Below the pieces are notes generated by a model, which did no database searches, was not told the origin of the DNA, and was given only the letters and a program-made list of their open reading frames with translations. From assembly GCF_001633165.1 (NCBI RefSeq), contig NZ_CP015418.1, forward strand, positions 1,922,001-1,986,000: 64,000 nucleotides of DNA, read 5' to 3'. Position numbers and translations under genes: made by a program. Shown piece by piece: positions 36,066 through 45,782 of the stretch (within the stretch, counting starts at the first letter, position 1; every line of letters starts with the position of its first letter). This stretch comes from Rhodovulum sulfidophilum DSM 1374. GTDB lineage: Bacteria; Pseudomonadota; Alphaproteobacteria; Rhodobacterales; Rhodobacteraceae.

Positions 36066-36815
36066 TCAGCTTTTCTTCTTGCGACGCAGCGCGGCCAGCC
36101 CGCCGAGCCCGCCCAGCAGCATCAGGCCCGCCGCCGGCACCGGCACCGGCGCAACATCGACGCTGGCCACGATACTGAGATGCGCCCAGCTATCTTCGTT
36201 CAGGGTCCAGAGCCCCGAAATAGCATCGAACGTGCTGTCGCTGCCATCGTCGAGAACGAACGAATAGCCCGTGACCGTCAGGCCTTCGCCCAGATCGAGC
36301 GGCAGGACCGAGCCATAGTCCAGGTCGCTGAAGATCAGGCTGGAAATCGAGTCGCCCGGCGGGTTGATATAATTGTCGATCGAGAAAGAGAGCGCTTGGC
36401 TGGTCGCCGACAGATCGGTCGGCTGGGCATAGTCTATGCTCATGTTGGCGTTGAGACCGAATTGCGAGTCAGTGCCACCATAGTACGGCGCAGGATCGGC
36501 CCGCGAAGAGGCATTGTACCAGGAAACCTTGCCGACGGTGACCTCGCCTGCGGTGGTGACGTCCTCATTGAAGTCGACAGTCTGGATCGTGAGCTTGCTC
36601 TGGTCTTCTGTGAAGGCCCCGATGCATCCGATAAAGCAAAAGCTGTAGCCCGTATTGTCGCCCGGCCAGATGGCCGTCGATCCGCTGTTGCCGTAGACGT
36701 TGGTCCCATTCACCACGCCAGTGAATTCGCCGCTCGTCTGACCGCTCATCGTGGCGGCCTGCGCGCCGACGGTCATCATTGCGGCAATCGCAGTTGTTGT
36801 AAGAAGTGTTTTCAT
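36066..36815 (-). CDS. VPLPA-CTERM sorted surface/exported protein
   Basis: A 249-residue exported protein. [20 protein letters not shown] is a Sec signal peptide (cleavage near residue 21). The body is acidic, Ser/Thr/Asp/Gly-rich and beta-like, with a Cys pair in FCFIGCIG. The C-terminus has [20 protein letters not shown] followed by RRKKKS, the VPLPA-CTERM variant of the PEP-CTERM tripartite sorting tail processed by an exosortase. No exosortase or exopolysaccharide gene is nearby, so it is an orphan substrate. The function of the mature domain is unknown; an extracellular matrix role is inferred. Confidence 0.85.
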   Translation of the reverse strand: MKTLLTTTAIAAMMTVGAQAATMSGQTSGEFTGVVNGTNVYGNSGSTAIWPGDNTGYSFCFIGCIGAFTEDQSKLTIQTVDFNEDVTTAGEVTVGKVSWYNASSRADPAPYYGGTDSQFGLNANMSIDYAQPTDLSATSQALSFSIDNYINPPGDSISSLIFSDLDYGSVLPLDLGEGLTVTGYSFVLDDGSDSTFDAISGLWTLNEDSWAHLSIVASVDVAPVPVPAAGLMLLGGLGGLAALRRKKKS

Positions 36816-37329
36816 AACTTTACCCCGTTAATGAACAGACAGGAGACCCCCATTAATGCGATGAAGTGCGCCCGCCAGCCCGGCCGCTAACACATTATTG
36901 ATGGGCAAGGTAACCTTTTTATTTAGTATGATTTGAATGGGGCGGGGTGGCTCGGATGTACGGATCTCGCCGGGCCGCTCACTGCTTTTTCAATCATGTT
37001 CATGTGCCTGCAAGACTTTCGGAGGCGAGGGAGGCACCCATGACGTAGCGGATGCGGGCCTGTTCCGGAGGGCATCCTGGACCTGCCTGTTCGGACGGTG
37101 CATACGCGTCTCTCCGGGGGGCACTATTGCGGCATCAGAGTAACCGGTGTCAGCGTCTTTGCATCCCGGGCAAGACGCTCGAATGATCTCCTTTTCAAGC
37201 AGTTGGCTTTTGCTGCATGTGGAATGCAGGTTTTGGAGGGGTATTTGCAGCCTTGGCGAGATAATCTTGGGCTTTAAGTTGAATTCGGCGCGTTTCCACC
37301 GGCCATGCCCTTGTTATTGTGAAATTCCC
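36816..37329. other. AT-richer intergenic patch, no recognised gene
   Basis: Between the VPLPA-CTERM gene and the nucleoside hydrolase there are 514 bases, clearly AT-richer than the surroundings, especially 36885-36935 and 37190-37330. An open frame at 36937-37143 has a cysteine- and glycine-rich, unprotein-like translation and no ribosome-binding site. I see no transposase fragment, tRNA or repeat. The first part likely holds the VPLPA-CTERM promoter. Confidence 0.5.
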
Positions 37330-38271
37330 TCATGTCAGTCGGGCAAGTCTTTCTGTCAGCAGCCCGAAGAAGCCATCGGCGTCGAGATCGCCCATGAATG
37401 TGGCATTCGGCGCGCGGCCCGATACCCCCCACCAGTCGGCCACGGTCATGCCGCGGGTAAAGCGGCCCTCGGTCTCGATCTCGACATTGACATGGCGGCC
37501 GCGGAACAGCTCGGGCCGGATCAGATAGGCGGTGACGCAGGGATCGTGCAGCGGCGCGCCCTCCGAGCCGTATTTCTCGCGGTCGTAGCGTTCGAAGAAA
37601 TCGGTCATCGCGGCGACGGCCCGGCCGACCGGCGTGCCGAGCGCGCGGAAGGCCGCGTTGCGCGGCGCGGTGACCAGCGCCTTGTGGGTCACGTCCAGCG
37701 GCATGACGGTGATCGGGATGCCCGAGCCGAAGACGATGGCCGCAGCCTCGGGATCGACGAAGATGTTGAATTCGGCCGCGGGGGTGATGTTGCCGACCTC
37801 GAAATAAGCTCCGCCCATCAGCACGATCTCGCGGATCCTGGGCGCGATTTCGGGGGCCTCGCGCAGCGCCGTCGCGATATTGGTCAGGGGCCCCAGCGGG
37901 CAGAGCGTGATCTCGCCCTCGGGGGCGGCGCGCAGGGTCTCGATCAGGAAGGCGACCGCATGGGCCTCTTGCAGCGGCATCGTCGGCTCGGGCAGGGTAG
38001 GGCCGTCGAGCCCGGTTCTGCCATGGACATGCTCGGCGGTGACGAGCTGTCCCGCCAGCGGCCGGTCGCAGCCCGCGAAGATGCGGATGTCGCGTCGCCC
38101 GGCCAGTTCGCAGACCATGCGCGCATTCTTCTGGGTCAGCGCCAGCGGCACGTTGCCCGCGACGGCGGTCAGGCCCAGAACCTCGATCTCGTCCGGGCTG
38201 GCCAGAGCCAGCAGAATGGCGACGGCGTCGTCCTGGCCAGGATCGGTGTCGATGATGATCTTGCGGGGCAT
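37330..38271 (-). CDS. Inosine/uridine-preferring nucleoside hydrolase
   Basis: A 313-residue nucleoside N-ribohydrolase that releases bases from ribonucleosides. The calcium-binding DTDPGQDDAVAILLALASP at the N-terminus, LGPLTNIATALREAPEIA, LMGGAYFEVGNITPAAEFNI (split here) and HDPCVTAYLI with its metal Asp are all present. ATG 38271 (MPRKIIIDTDPGQDD) is the natural start. Purine versus pyrimidine preference cannot be decided. No transporter partner is adjacent. Confidence 0.93.
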   Translation of the reverse strand: MPRKIIIDTDPGQDDAVAILLALASPDEIEVLGLTAVAGNVPLALTQKNARMVCELAGRRDIRIFAGCDRPLAGQLVTAEHVHGRTGLDGPTLPEPTMPLQEAHAVAFLIETLRAAPEGEITLCPLGPLTNIATALREAPEIAPRIREIVLMGGAYFEVGNITPAAEFNIFVDPEAAAIVFGSGIPITVMPLDVTHKALVTAPRNAAFRALGTPVGRAVAAMTDFFERYDREKYGSEGAPLHDPCVTAYLIRPELFRGRHVNVEIETEGRFTRGMTVADWWGVSGRAPNATFMGDLDADGFFGLLTERLARLT

Positions 38272-38387
38272 GCGTGGTCTCCGGGAAAGCTGGCCCTGCA
38301 ACGTGGCGCGGGCGCGCCGGCATGTCCAGCGCGCCCGCCTTTCGGGGCAGCGGCCCCGTCCCGCGGGGGCCTGTGCCCGAAACCTGC

Positions 38388-39395
38388 TCAGCCGTCGAAA
38401 TCGACTTCCTCGACCAGCCGCAGCGCCGCCGCACGGTCGCGCGACAGGGCGATGAGGTTCACGTCATCGGCGGTGAAGCTGCCCCAGCTCTTCACGAGAT
38501 CCGACGGCTCGGTGCCGGGCACGACCGGGTATTCGTAATTGACCTCGGCATAGATCTCCTGGGCGTGGTCGGAGGTGAGGTATTCCATGAATTGCAGGGC
38601 TTCCTCGCGGTTCGGCGCGGCCTTGGTCATGGCGATGCCCGAGATGTTCACATGGGTGCCGCCGCCCTCGAAGGTGGGGAACAGCACATTGACCGATTTC
38701 GCCCAGGCCTCCTGCTCGGGGTCCTTCAGCATCTGGCCCATGTAATAGGTATTGCCCAGCGAGAGGTCGCATTCGCCGGCCCAGATCGCCTTGACCTGCG
38801 CCCGGTCGTTGCCCTGGGGCTTGCGCGCGAGGTTGGCCTTGACGCCTTCGAGCCAGGTCTTCGCGGCCTCCTCGCCATGGTGGTGGATCATCGCCGCGAC
38901 CAGCGCCAGCGTATAGGCATGGGTGCCCGAGCGGGTGCAGATCCGGCCTTTCCATTTCGGATCGGCCAGTTCCTCATAGGTGGTGATCTCGGAGGGATCG
39001 ACCCGGTCCTTGGCGGCATAGACGATCCGGGCGCGGGTGGTGACGCCGAACCAGTGATTGTCGGCATCGCGGAAGGCCGCCGGGATCTTCTCGACCAGGG
39101 TGTCGCTGTCGACCGCCTGGGTCACGCCAGCATCGACCGCCGCGGCAAGCCGCGCGACATCGACCGTCAGGATGATATCGGCCGGGCTGCGCGCGCCCTC
39201 GGCCTGAAGCCGCTCGACCAGGCCCTTGTTGAGAAAGGCGATATTGGTGGCGATGCCGGTATCCTCGGTGAAGGCGTCGAGGATCGGCTGGATCAGCTCG
39301 GGTTGACGATAGGAATAGATATTCACATCGGCCTGGGCAGTCGGGGCCAGCGTGGCCGCCGCGGCGGTGGCCGCAAGGGCAGTGCGCAAGGTCAT
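38388..39395 (-). CDS. Periplasmic iron-binding protein of a Fe3+ ABC transporter
   Basis: A 335-residue substrate-binding protein of the FbpA/FutA type. MTLRTALAATAAAATLAPTAQA is a signal peptide; the mature protein opens with DVNIYSYRQPELIQPILDAF, and GNTYYMGQ provides the tyrosine pair that binds ferric iron in this family; VNISGIAMTKAAPNREEALQ and YEYPVVPGTEPSDLV are further signatures. No permease or ATPase gene lies next to it, so it must serve transporter components encoded elsewhere. A palindrome 44 bases upstream may be an iron-responsive operator. Confidence 0.9.
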   Translation of the reverse strand: MTLRTALAATAAAATLAPTAQADVNIYSYRQPELIQPILDAFTEDTGIATNIAFLNKGLVERLQAEGARSPADIILTVDVARLAAAVDAGVTQAVDSDTLVEKIPAAFRDADNHWFGVTTRARIVYAAKDRVDPSEITTYEELADPKWKGRICTRSGTHAYTLALVAAMIHHHGEEAAKTWLEGVKANLARKPQGNDRAQVKAIWAGECDLSLGNTYYMGQMLKDPEQEAWAKSVNVLFPTFEGGGTHVNISGIAMTKAAPNREEALQFMEYLTSDHAQEIYAEVNYEYPVVPGTEPSDLVKSWGSFTADDVNLIALSRDRAAALRLVEEVDFDG

Positions 39396-39438
39396 GGGGT
39401 CTCCTGTCCGGTCTGGTGCGTTCCGGTCAGGGTTAAAT

Positions 39439-39455
39439 CCGACAATTTTTGTCGG
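39439..39455. promoter_or_regulatory. Palindromic operator-like site upstream of the iron-binding protein gene
   Basis: CCGACAATTTTTGTCGG is a perfect seven-base inverted repeat with a three-base centre, 44 bases before the ATG at 39395. Position and symmetry suggest a repressor site; an iron-responsive regulator (Fur, Irr, RirA or IscR type) is a guess from the gene function, since the motif is not a clear match to any consensus I can name. Confidence 0.45.
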
Positions 39456-39518
39456 GTCAAGGCGCCGCAGGGGGTGCCCGCTCACATCCGCTTGATCGGG
39501 CGTGAACGGGTCTCGGGC

Positions 39519-40358
39519 TCAGCGCCCGGTCTGGTCCGGGGCCTTTTCCTCGGCCTTCACCGCATCCCAAAGCGCGTCCATCTCGGCCAGGTCCGAGTCT
39601 TCGGGGCGCTTGCCCATGGCCGCGAGCCGCGCCTCGATCCCGTTGAACCGGCGGGTGAATTTCGCATTGGCGGCGCGCAGCGCCTCTTCGGGCTCTATCT
39701 TCAGGTGACGGGCCAGATTGGCCACCACGAAGAGAAGATCGCCGAATTCCTCGAATACCTCGGCCTGGGTCAGGGTCTCGCGCGCCTCGACCAGCTCCTG
39801 CGCCTCCTCGACGATCTTGTCGATGACCTGCGCGGTTTCGGGCCAGTCGAAGCCGACCCGGGCCGCGCGCTTCTGCAGCTTGACCGCCCGGGTCAGCGCG
39901 GGCAACGCCAGCGCCACGTCGTCCAAGACGCCCCTGGCCTCTTTGTCGGCCCGCTCGGCCGCCTTGATCGTCTCCCAGTCGCGGGTCTGCTGCTCGGCCG
40001 ATTTCTCGCGATCCTCGGCGCCGAAGACATGCGGATGCCGCGCCACCATCTTGTCCGACACCCGGTCCGCGACCGAATGAAAGTCGAACAGCCCGGCCTC
40101 CTCGCCCATCTGAGCGTGATAGACCGATTGCAGCAGCAGATCGCCCAGCTCGCCCTCCAGCTCGTCCCAGGCCTCGCGCTCGATTGCATCGGCGACCTCA
40201 TAGGCCTCTTCGATCGTGTAGGGCGCGATCGAGCGGAAATCCTGTTCGATATCCCAGGGGCAGCCGGTCTTCGGGTCGCGCAGGCGCCGCATGATTTCCA
40301 GAAGGCGCGGCAGGCCGCCCTTCGGGTCACGGATCAGGCGGTCGGAATCCTCGGTCAT
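39519..40358 (-). CDS. mazG: Nucleoside triphosphate pyrophosphohydrolase MazG
   Basis: A 279-residue protein with two MazG domains, hydrolysing NTPs/dNTPs to monophosphates (house-cleaning). GCPWDIEQDFRSIAPYTIEE with EELYEVADAI-like EAYEVADAIE and ELEGELGDLLLQSVYHA is the first domain; VGFDWPETAQVIDKIVEEAQ with EEFGDLLFVVANLARH the second, each with the ExxE-x12-ExxD metal pattern. ATG 40358 (MTEDSDRLI) is chosen; another in-frame ATG seven codons upstream is possible. Divergent from speB. Confidence 0.93.
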   Translation of the reverse strand: MTEDSDRLIRDPKGGLPRLLEIMRRLRDPKTGCPWDIEQDFRSIAPYTIEEAYEVADAIEREAWDELEGELGDLLLQSVYHAQMGEEAGLFDFHSVADRVSDKMVARHPHVFGAEDREKSAEQQTRDWETIKAAERADKEARGVLDDVALALPALTRAVKLQKRAARVGFDWPETAQVIDKIVEEAQELVEARETLTQAEVFEEFGDLLFVVANLARHLKIEPEEALRAANAKFTRRFNGIEARLAAMGKRPEDSDLAEMDALWDAVKAEEKAPDQTGR

Positions 40359-40478
40359 CTGGGCCTCGCAATCTGGCATCGGCAGGAGTTGGACAAAGAC
40401 AGGCCGGGGTGTAAAGCCGGGGCTGGAGAAAGGGAACCCGCGCGCTATCCTGCACGGGGCGCGCAGGAGGGTCCGGCC

Positions 40479-41459
40479 ATGGCACTGGAAGACGCGAAAT
40501 CCGAGGTCGATGCGGCGATCACCCGCAAGGGGCATCGCGGGCTTGCCTATGAGAACGCCTTCGCCGGCGTGACCTCGTTCCTGCGCCGCAGCCTGACCAA
40601 GGATCTTGCGGGCGTCGATCTGGCGGTCACCGGCATTCCCTTCGATCAGGCGGTGACGAACCGGCCCGGCACCCGCTTCGGGCCGCGCGCGATCCGCGAG
40701 GCCAGCACGCTGCAGGCCTTCGATCGGCCCTATGGCTGGGGCTACAACCCGTTCGACGCCTTCGACATCGTCGATTACGGCGACATGGCCTTCGATTATG
40801 CCAGCGTGGCCGAGTTTCCGGCCCGGGCCGAGGCCCATGTCGCGGGCATCCTCGAGGCGGGCGCGGCCTGCATCGCGTTGGGCGGCGATCACTCGGTCTC
40901 GCTGCCGCTGCTGCGCGCCCATGCCGCCCGGCACGGGCCGCTGGCGCTGGTCCAGTTCGACGCCCATACCGATACCTGGGCCGATGACGACATGGCCCGG
41001 ATCGACCATGGCACGATGTTCGGCAAGGCGGTCAAGGCCGGGCTGATCGATCCGGCGCGCTCGGTCCAGATCGGCATCCGCACCGACAATCCCGACAGGA
41101 TGGGGATCACCGTGCTGGACGCGCCCTTCGTGCATGAACACGGCCCCGCCGCCATCACCGCCCGGGTGCGCGAGATCGTGGGCGAGGCCCCGGCCTATCT
41201 CAGCTTCGACATCGACGCGCTCGACCCGGCCTTCGCGCCGGGCACCGGCACGCCGGTCTGGGGCGGGCTGAGCAGCGCCCAGGCGGCCGCCATCCTGCGG
41301 GGCCTGCGCGGGCTCAACATGGTGGGCGGCGATGTGGTCGAGGTCTCGCCGCCCTACGATCCGGCCGGCGTCACCGCCATTGCCGGGGCGCATGTGGCGG
41401 TCGAGCTCATCTGCCTCTGGGGCTGGACCCGGCGCCCCGATGCCGAGGATGGCGCATGA
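40479..41459 (+). CDS. speB: Agmatinase / ureohydrolase family
   Basis: A 326-residue ureohydrolase with a two-manganese site: His138 in GGDHSVS, Asp161/His163/Asp165 in FDAHTDTWAD and Asp244/Asp246 in SFDIDALDPAFAPGTGTP. The last motif matches agmatinases, which convert agmatine to putrescine and urea, but guanidinobutyrase or other guanidino substrates cannot be excluded. GGAGGGTCCGGCC precedes ATG 40479. Its stop overlaps the start of the DUF1499 gene by four bases. Confidence 0.88.
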   Translation: MALEDAKSEVDAAITRKGHRGLAYENAFAGVTSFLRRSLTKDLAGVDLAVTGIPFDQAVTNRPGTRFGPRAIREASTLQAFDRPYGWGYNPFDAFDIVDYGDMAFDYASVAEFPARAEAHVAGILEAGAACIALGGDHSVSLPLLRAHAARHGPLALVQFDAHTDTWADDDMARIDHGTMFGKAVKAGLIDPARSVQIGIRTDNPDRMGITVLDAPFVHEHGPAAITARVREIVGEAPAYLSFDIDALDPAFAPGTGTPVWGGLSSAQAAAILRGLRGLNMVGGDVVEVSPPYDPAGVTAIAGAHVAVELICLWGWTRRPDAEDGA

Positions 41460-41935
41460 AGATCCTTCCCCTTGTCCTGCTGGTTCTGGGGCTTGCCGCC
41501 CTTGGCGGCGCGGTCTGGTTCCGCACCGTTCCCGACGATCCGGCGGTCTGGCATGTCGACCCGCTGACCGCGACGAAACCCGCCACCCCCAATGCGGCCC
41601 TCGTCCGTCCCGAGGGCGGCGACCGCGCCGCCCCGGTCTATCCGGTCACGCCCGAGGCGCTGGCCGAAGCCTTCGATGCGATGGCGCTGGCCCAGCCGCG
41701 CACCTCCCGGATCGCGGGCAGGCCCGACGATCTCTTCATGACCTATGTCCAGCGCTCGGCGCTCTGGGGCTTTCCCGATTACATCTCGGTCCGCATCCTG
41801 CCCGCCGAGGGTGGGGCAACCTGGGCCGCCTTTTCGCGCTCGCGCTACGGCCATTCCGATCTTGGCGTGAACGCGAAGCGCCTTTCCGACTGGCAGGCCG
41901 CGCTCGAGACCCGGCTGGCCCGGCCTGCCTCTTGA
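41456..41935 (+). CDS. DUF1499 family lipid-anchored/membrane protein
   Basis: A 159-residue DUF1499 protein. The N-terminus [20 protein letters not shown] is an uncleaved anchor or signal sequence. The domain shows [20 protein letters not shown] and [13 protein letters not shown], ending [17 protein letters not shown], the family hallmark RSR-x-G-x-SDLGVNxxR. Function is unestablished. Overlap with speB (ATGA) indicates co-transcription; prfA starts 31 bases downstream. Confidence 0.85.
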   Translation: MKILPLVLLVLGLAALGGAVWFRTVPDDPAVWHVDPLTATKPATPNAALVRPEGGDRAAPVYPVTPEALAEAFDAMALAQPRTSRIAGRPDDLFMTYVQRSALWGFPDYISVRILPAEGGATWAAFSRSRYGHSDLGVNAKRLSDWQAALETRLARPAS

Positions 41936-41966
41936 CCGTCCCCCGGCTTTCGCGCGACAGAGCGCC

Positions 41967-43019
41967 ATGGTCCCGCTAGACAAACTCGAACAGATCCAGC
42001 GCCGTTTCGGCTATCTCGAGGCCCGGCTTGCCGAGGGCGCCTCGGGCGATTTCGCCCGGATCGGCCGCGAATATGCCGAGCTGAAACCCGTGGTCGCCGA
42101 GATCGAGGCCTATCGCAGGCTGCTGTCCGACATCGACACCGCCGAGGCGATGCTGACGGACCCCGAGATGCGCGCGCTGGCCGAGGACGAGCTGCCCGAG
42201 TTGCGCGCCCGGCTGCCCGAGCTGGAACAGGCGCTCCGGATCGCGCTTCTGCCCAAGGATGCGGCCGATGCCCGCCCCGCCATCGTCGAGATCCGCCCCG
42301 GCACCGGCGGCGAGGAGGCGGCGCTTTTCGCGGGCGATCTGCTTCGGATGTATCAGCGCTATGCCGAGACCAGGGGCTGGCGCTTCGAGATCCTCGAGGA
42401 AAGCCAGACCGAGCTGGGCGGCATCAAGGAGGTCACCGCCACGGTGCAGGGCGAGGGCGTTTTCGCCCGCCTCAAATACGAATCCGGCGTGCACCGGGTC
42501 CAGCGCGTGCCGGCCACTGAATCGGGCGGGCGCATCCACACCTCGGCCGCGACCGTCGCCGTGCTGCCCGAGGCGCAGGAGGTCGATATCGATATTCCCG
42601 CCGCCGATATCCGCATCGACACCATGCGCGCCTCGGGCGCGGGCGGCCAGCATGTCAACACCACCGATTCGGCGGTGCGCATCACCCACCTGCCAACGGG
42701 AATCGTCGTCACCTCGTCGGAGAAATCGCAGCACCAGAACCGCGCCATCGCCATGGCCGTGCTCCGGGCACGGCTTTTCGACCTGGAGCGTCAGAAAGCC
42801 GCAGATGAACGCGCCGCCACCCGCAAGGCCCAGGTCGGCTCGGGCGACCGCTCGGAACGGATCCGCACCTACAACTTCCCGCAAGGCCGGATGACCGATC
42901 ACCGCATCAACCTCACGCTCTACCGCCTCGAGCAGATCCTCGCCGGCGATCTCGACGAGGTGATCGACGCGCTGATCGCCGACGATCAGGCCGGGATGCT
43001 GGCCGAGATGGAGGGATGA
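41967..43019 (+). CDS. prfA: Peptide chain release factor 1
   Basis: A 350-residue RF1 that reads UAA/UAG. The stop-codon anticodon motif is PAT (residues 182-184, in [15 protein letters not shown]2 would have SPF) and the GGQ motif that triggers peptide release is at 226-228 (SGAGGQHVN). Length is slightly below E. coli RF1 (360). It overlaps prmC by four bases; PrmC methylates exactly this GGQ glutamine, the usual gene pairing. Confidence 0.97.
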   Translation: MVPLDKLEQIQRRFGYLEARLAEGASGDFARIGREYAELKPVVAEIEAYRRLLSDIDTAEAMLTDPEMRALAEDELPELRARLPELEQALRIALLPKDAADARPAIVEIRPGTGGEEAALFAGDLLRMYQRYAETRGWRFEILEESQTELGGIKEVTATVQGEGVFARLKYESGVHRVQRVPATESGGRIHTSAATVAVLPEAQEVDIDIPAADIRIDTMRASGAGGQHVNTTDSAVRITHLPTGIVVTSSEKSQHQNRAIAMAVLRARLFDLERQKAADERAATRKAQVGSGDRSERIRTYNFPQGRMTDHRINLTLYRLEQILAGDLDEVIDALIADDQAGMLAEMEG

Positions 43020-43861
43020 GCGCCGCCACCGGCTCGGTCCTTCTGGCCGGGGCCGTGGCCCGGCTCCGCAAGGCGGGCATCCCCGACCCGGCGCGCGATG
43101 CCCGGCGCCTTCTGGCCCATGCGCTGGAGATCGCCCCGGGACGGCTGACCCTGGTCCTGCCCGAGCCGGTTCCGGCCCCGGCCGCGGCCCGTTTCGAGGC
43201 CGTGCTGGACCGTCGCGCGGCGCATGAGCCGGTCTCGCATATTGTCGGGCTCCGTGCCTTCTGGGGGCGCGATTTCAAGGTCACGCGCGACGTGCTCGAC
43301 CCCCGCCCGGAAACCGAGATCCTGATCGAGGCCGCGCTTTCCGCCCCGTTTTCCAATATGTTGGATCTCGGGACCGGATCTGGCTGCATCCTTCTTACGC
43401 TCCTGGCCGAATGTCCCGGCGCCGCGGGGCTGGGCACCGATATCTCGGACGCGGCGCTGTCCGTTGCGCGCGGGAATGCCGGGCGGCTGGGGGTGTCGGC
43501 CGCGCGCTTTTTGCAATCGGACTGGTATCAGGCGGTCGAGGGCCGCTTCGATCTCATCGTCTCGAACCCGCCCTATATCGCCGAGGCCGAGATGCCGGGC
43601 CTTGCCCCCGACCTTGCCCATGAACCGCGCGGTGCCCTGACCGATGGCGGCGACGGGCTTTCGGCCTATCGTGCCATTGCCGCCGGGGCGGGCGCGCGGC
43701 TTGCGCCGGGCGGGCGGCTTCTGGTCGAGATCGGCCCGACCCAGGCCGCGGCGGTGTCGCGCATCTTTGCGGCGGCCGGTCTTGAAATCGTGGCGGTTCG
43801 GCCCGATCTCGATGGCAGACACCGGGTTGTCGAGACCCGCGTTGCGGCATCGGGGACGTGA
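43016..43861 (+). CDS. prmC: Release factor glutamine methyltransferase
   Basis: A 281-residue PrmC (HemK). The SAM-binding loop is LDLGTGSG (116-123) and the catalytic NPPY is at 184-187 ([19 protein letters not shown]), followed by [20 protein letters not shown]. It methylates the GGQ glutamine of release factors, acting on the product of the gene it overlaps (ATGA). The N-terminal helical domain ([17 protein letters not shown]) is complete. Confidence 0.95.
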   Translation: MSAATGSVLLAGAVARLRKAGIPDPARDARRLLAHALEIAPGRLTLVLPEPVPAPAAARFEAVLDRRAAHEPVSHIVGLRAFWGRDFKVTRDVLDPRPETEILIEAALSAPFSNMLDLGTGSGCILLTLLAECPGAAGLGTDISDAALSVARGNAGRLGVSAARFLQSDWYQAVEGRFDLIVSNPPYIAEAEMPGLAPDLAHEPRGALTDGGDGLSAYRAIAAGAGARLAPGGRLLVEIGPTQAAAVSRIFAAAGLEIVAVRPDLDGRHRVVETRVAASGT

Positions 43862-44098
43862 CGTCAATTCGTTGCGTGCCGCGCGCGGCCCTCGCCAAAT
43901 GGCCGCAATTGGTGTATTTACCTCTTGCCAGCGTCTGCAGCCCGTGTTTACTCAAGGGAGCGTTGGCTGAGCGCCGTGAAGGCGCCGCTCGCGCTAGACA
44001 AGCCAAAAAAGGTCGACAGGGGTTCGTTTTTGAACCGCGCCGTAAGACGCGTGGCCCTGTCCAGAGATACCACCACTAGGCTGGAAACTAGAACACGC

Positions 44099-44773
44099 AT
44101 GAGACCGTCCAAGTCACGTTCGCGCTCCAAGTCGAACCGTTCGCGCTCGATGGGCAATATTGTCAATCGGGTCTTCGACAGTTCGGGCCCCGAGGGGAAA
44201 GTGCGCGGTACGCCGCAACAGATCATCGAAAAATACAACCAGCTCGCACGTGATGCCCAGCTGGCCAATGACCGGGTCGCCGCCGAGAATTTCCAGCAGC
44301 ATGCCGAGCATTATGCCCGCCTGCTGGGCGAGGCCCAGCGCGAGCAGGAGGCCCGCCGCGAGCAGCAGGAGGCCCAGCAGCCGCGCAACCGCGACCGCGA
44401 CGACTCCTCGCAGAACAGCAATGACGAGAGCGACCAGCCGACGAGCCAGGCTAGTTCCGGTTCCAGCGGCGGCGCCGATGTCATCGACATGTCCGGGGAT
44501 GACGGTCGGGAAAGCACCCTGGTCGAAACGCCCGAGGAAAAACCGGCGCCCAAGCCGCGTCGTCCTCGCAAGCCCCGCGCGGTCAAGCCGAAGGGCGAGG
44601 CGGCAGAAGCCGATCCGACCGGCGGCGGTGAAGGCAAGTCGGGCGAGGGAAAATCCGGCGGGCGCAAGTCCGGCGGGACGAAATCGGACGAAGGCAAGCG
44701 CGACGGCGGCGACGCCTCCGCCGAAGCCCAGCCCGGCCCGGATCCCCAGCGCGAGGCCCCCGCGGCAGAGTGA
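44099..44773 (+). CDS. DUF4167 protein with long disordered tail
   Basis: A 224-residue protein. Residues 1-20 are an Arg/Ser/Lys-rich basic stretch (RPSKSRSRSKSNRSRSMGN), 20-85 hold the DUF4167 core (VNRVFDSSGPEGKVRGTPQQ, QLARDAQLANDRVAAENFQQ), and the rest is a charged, low-complexity tail with Gln/Asn, Lys/Arg/Pro and repeated SGxGKS-like units. The basic N-terminus suggests RNA or ribosome association. Lying directly downstream of prfA-prmC is the common setting for DUF4167 genes. I do not extend the frame upstream to 43925, which lacks a ribosome-binding site. Confidence 0.85.
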   Translation: MRPSKSRSRSKSNRSRSMGNIVNRVFDSSGPEGKVRGTPQQIIEKYNQLARDAQLANDRVAAENFQQHAEHYARLLGEAQREQEARREQQEAQQPRNRDRDDSSQNSNDESDQPTSQASSGSSGGADVIDMSGDDGRESTLVETPEEKPAPKPRRPRKPRAVKPKGEAAEADPTGGGEGKSGEGKSGGRKSGGTKSDEGKRDGGDASAEAQPGPDPQREAPAAE

Positions 44774-44850
44774 CAGCGGAACGGATCGGCGGCGCTACAT
44801 GCGCCGCCTTTTTCTTTCCTGCCGTGTTCCTGGCCCGCCGTGTTCCGGAC

Positions 44851-45702
44851 CTATGACCTTTCTGCCGCCGCCAGCGCGCGGGCCAGCGCGCAAAAGCCTT
44901 CCAGCGGGATCTGTTCGGCCCGCTCTGTCGGGGCAATGCCCGCCATTCGCAACAGATCCTCGATCTCGGGCGCAAGCCCCTTGAGGCTGGAGCGCAGCAT
45001 CTTGCGACGCTGTCCGAAGGCCGCCGCCACCACCCGTTCCAGCACGGCCGGATCGGCCTCGAAGCGCGGGCGGGGCAGGGCGGTCAGATGAACCACGGCC
45101 GAGGACACCTTGGGCGGCGGCGTGAAGGCCTCGGGCGGCAGCCGCAGCGCGATCCGCGCCTCGGCGCGCCATTGCGCCAGGATGGCAAGCCGCCCATAGG
45201 CCTTGCTGCCGGGCAGGGCCACGATCCGTTCCGCCACTTCCTTCTGGAACATCAGCGTCAGGCTCGACCAGAACGGAGGCCAGTCGGCGGGCGTCAGCCA
45301 GCGCACCAGAAGCTCGGTCCCGACATTGTAGGGCAGGTTGGCAACGATCTTCACCGGCGGCGCCAAGTAAGCCAGCGGATCGACCGCCAGCGCATCGCCA
45401 TTCACCACCTCCAGACGGCCCGGATAAACCGCGGCAATCTCGGCCAGGGCTGCGAGACAGCGCGCATCCTTCTCCACCGCCAGCACGCGCCGCGCTCCCT
45501 CGGCCAGAAGCCCCCGTGTCAGCCCGCCGGGGCCCGGTCCGATTTCCAGCACATCGGTCCCGCCCAGATCGCCCGCCACCCGCGCGATCTTCGCGGTCAG
45601 GTTCAGATCCAGCAGGAAATTCTGTCCCAGCGCCTTCTTCGCCGACAGCTCATGCGCCGCGATCACCTCGCGCAGCGGCGGCAATCCGTCGATCGTGCTC
45701 AT
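44851..45702 (-). CDS. rsmA: 16S rRNA dimethyladenosine transferase
   Basis: A 283-residue KsgA/RsmA, which dimethylates two adjacent adenines near the 3' end of 16S r[13 protein letters not shown] (23-32), [15 protein letters not shown] (SAM site), VNGDAL and NLPYN are the class motifs; the C-terminal domain has [17 protein letters not shown] 45702 ([13 protein letters not shown]) is the start; upstream codons run through a repeat element. Downstream of pdxA in the usual lptD-surA-pdxA-rsmA order. Confidence 0.95.
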   Translation of the reverse strand: MSTIDGLPPLREVIAAHELSAKKALGQNFLLDLNLTAKIARVAGDLGGTDVLEIGPGPGGLTRGLLAEGARRVLAVEKDARCLAALAEIAAVYPGRLEVVNGDALAVDPLAYLAPPVKIVANLPYNVGTELLVRWLTPADWPPFWSSLTLMFQKEVAERIVALPGSKAYGRLAILAQWRAEARIALRLPPEAFTPPPKVSSAVVHLTALPRPRFEADPAVLERVVAAAFGQRRKMLRSSLKGLAPEIEDLLRMAGIAPTERAEQIPLEGFCALARALAAAERS

Positions 45703-45712
45703 GCCCGCGCCC

Positions 45713-45772
45713 TTTCTTCTTCTTGGCCAAAATACCCGCGGGGGGTCCGGGGGTGGCAAACCCCCGGCGCCA
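45713..45772. repeat. REP-like GC-rich palindromic element
   Basis: TTTCTTCTTCTTGGCCAAAA, then TACCCGCGGGGGG and the hairpin CCGGGGGT-ggcaa-ACCCCCGG (45747-45767), make up a sequence I recognise as a family widely repeated between genes in Rhodobacteraceae genomes. It fills the 80-base gap between pdxA and rsmA; on the minus strand it ends with an AAGAAGAAG purine stretch close to the rsmA ribosome-binding region. Confidence 0.65.
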
Positions 45773-45782
45773 GCCGCATGGC

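Noticed and set aside
36937..37143. 68-residue gene in the AT-rich patch
   Set aside because: No ribosome-binding site, unlikely amino-acid composition and no recognisable motif.
43925..44098. N-terminal extension of the DUF4167 protein
   Set aside because: The family starts with the basic RPSKSRSR stretch at ATG 44099; the upstream frame lacks a start signal.
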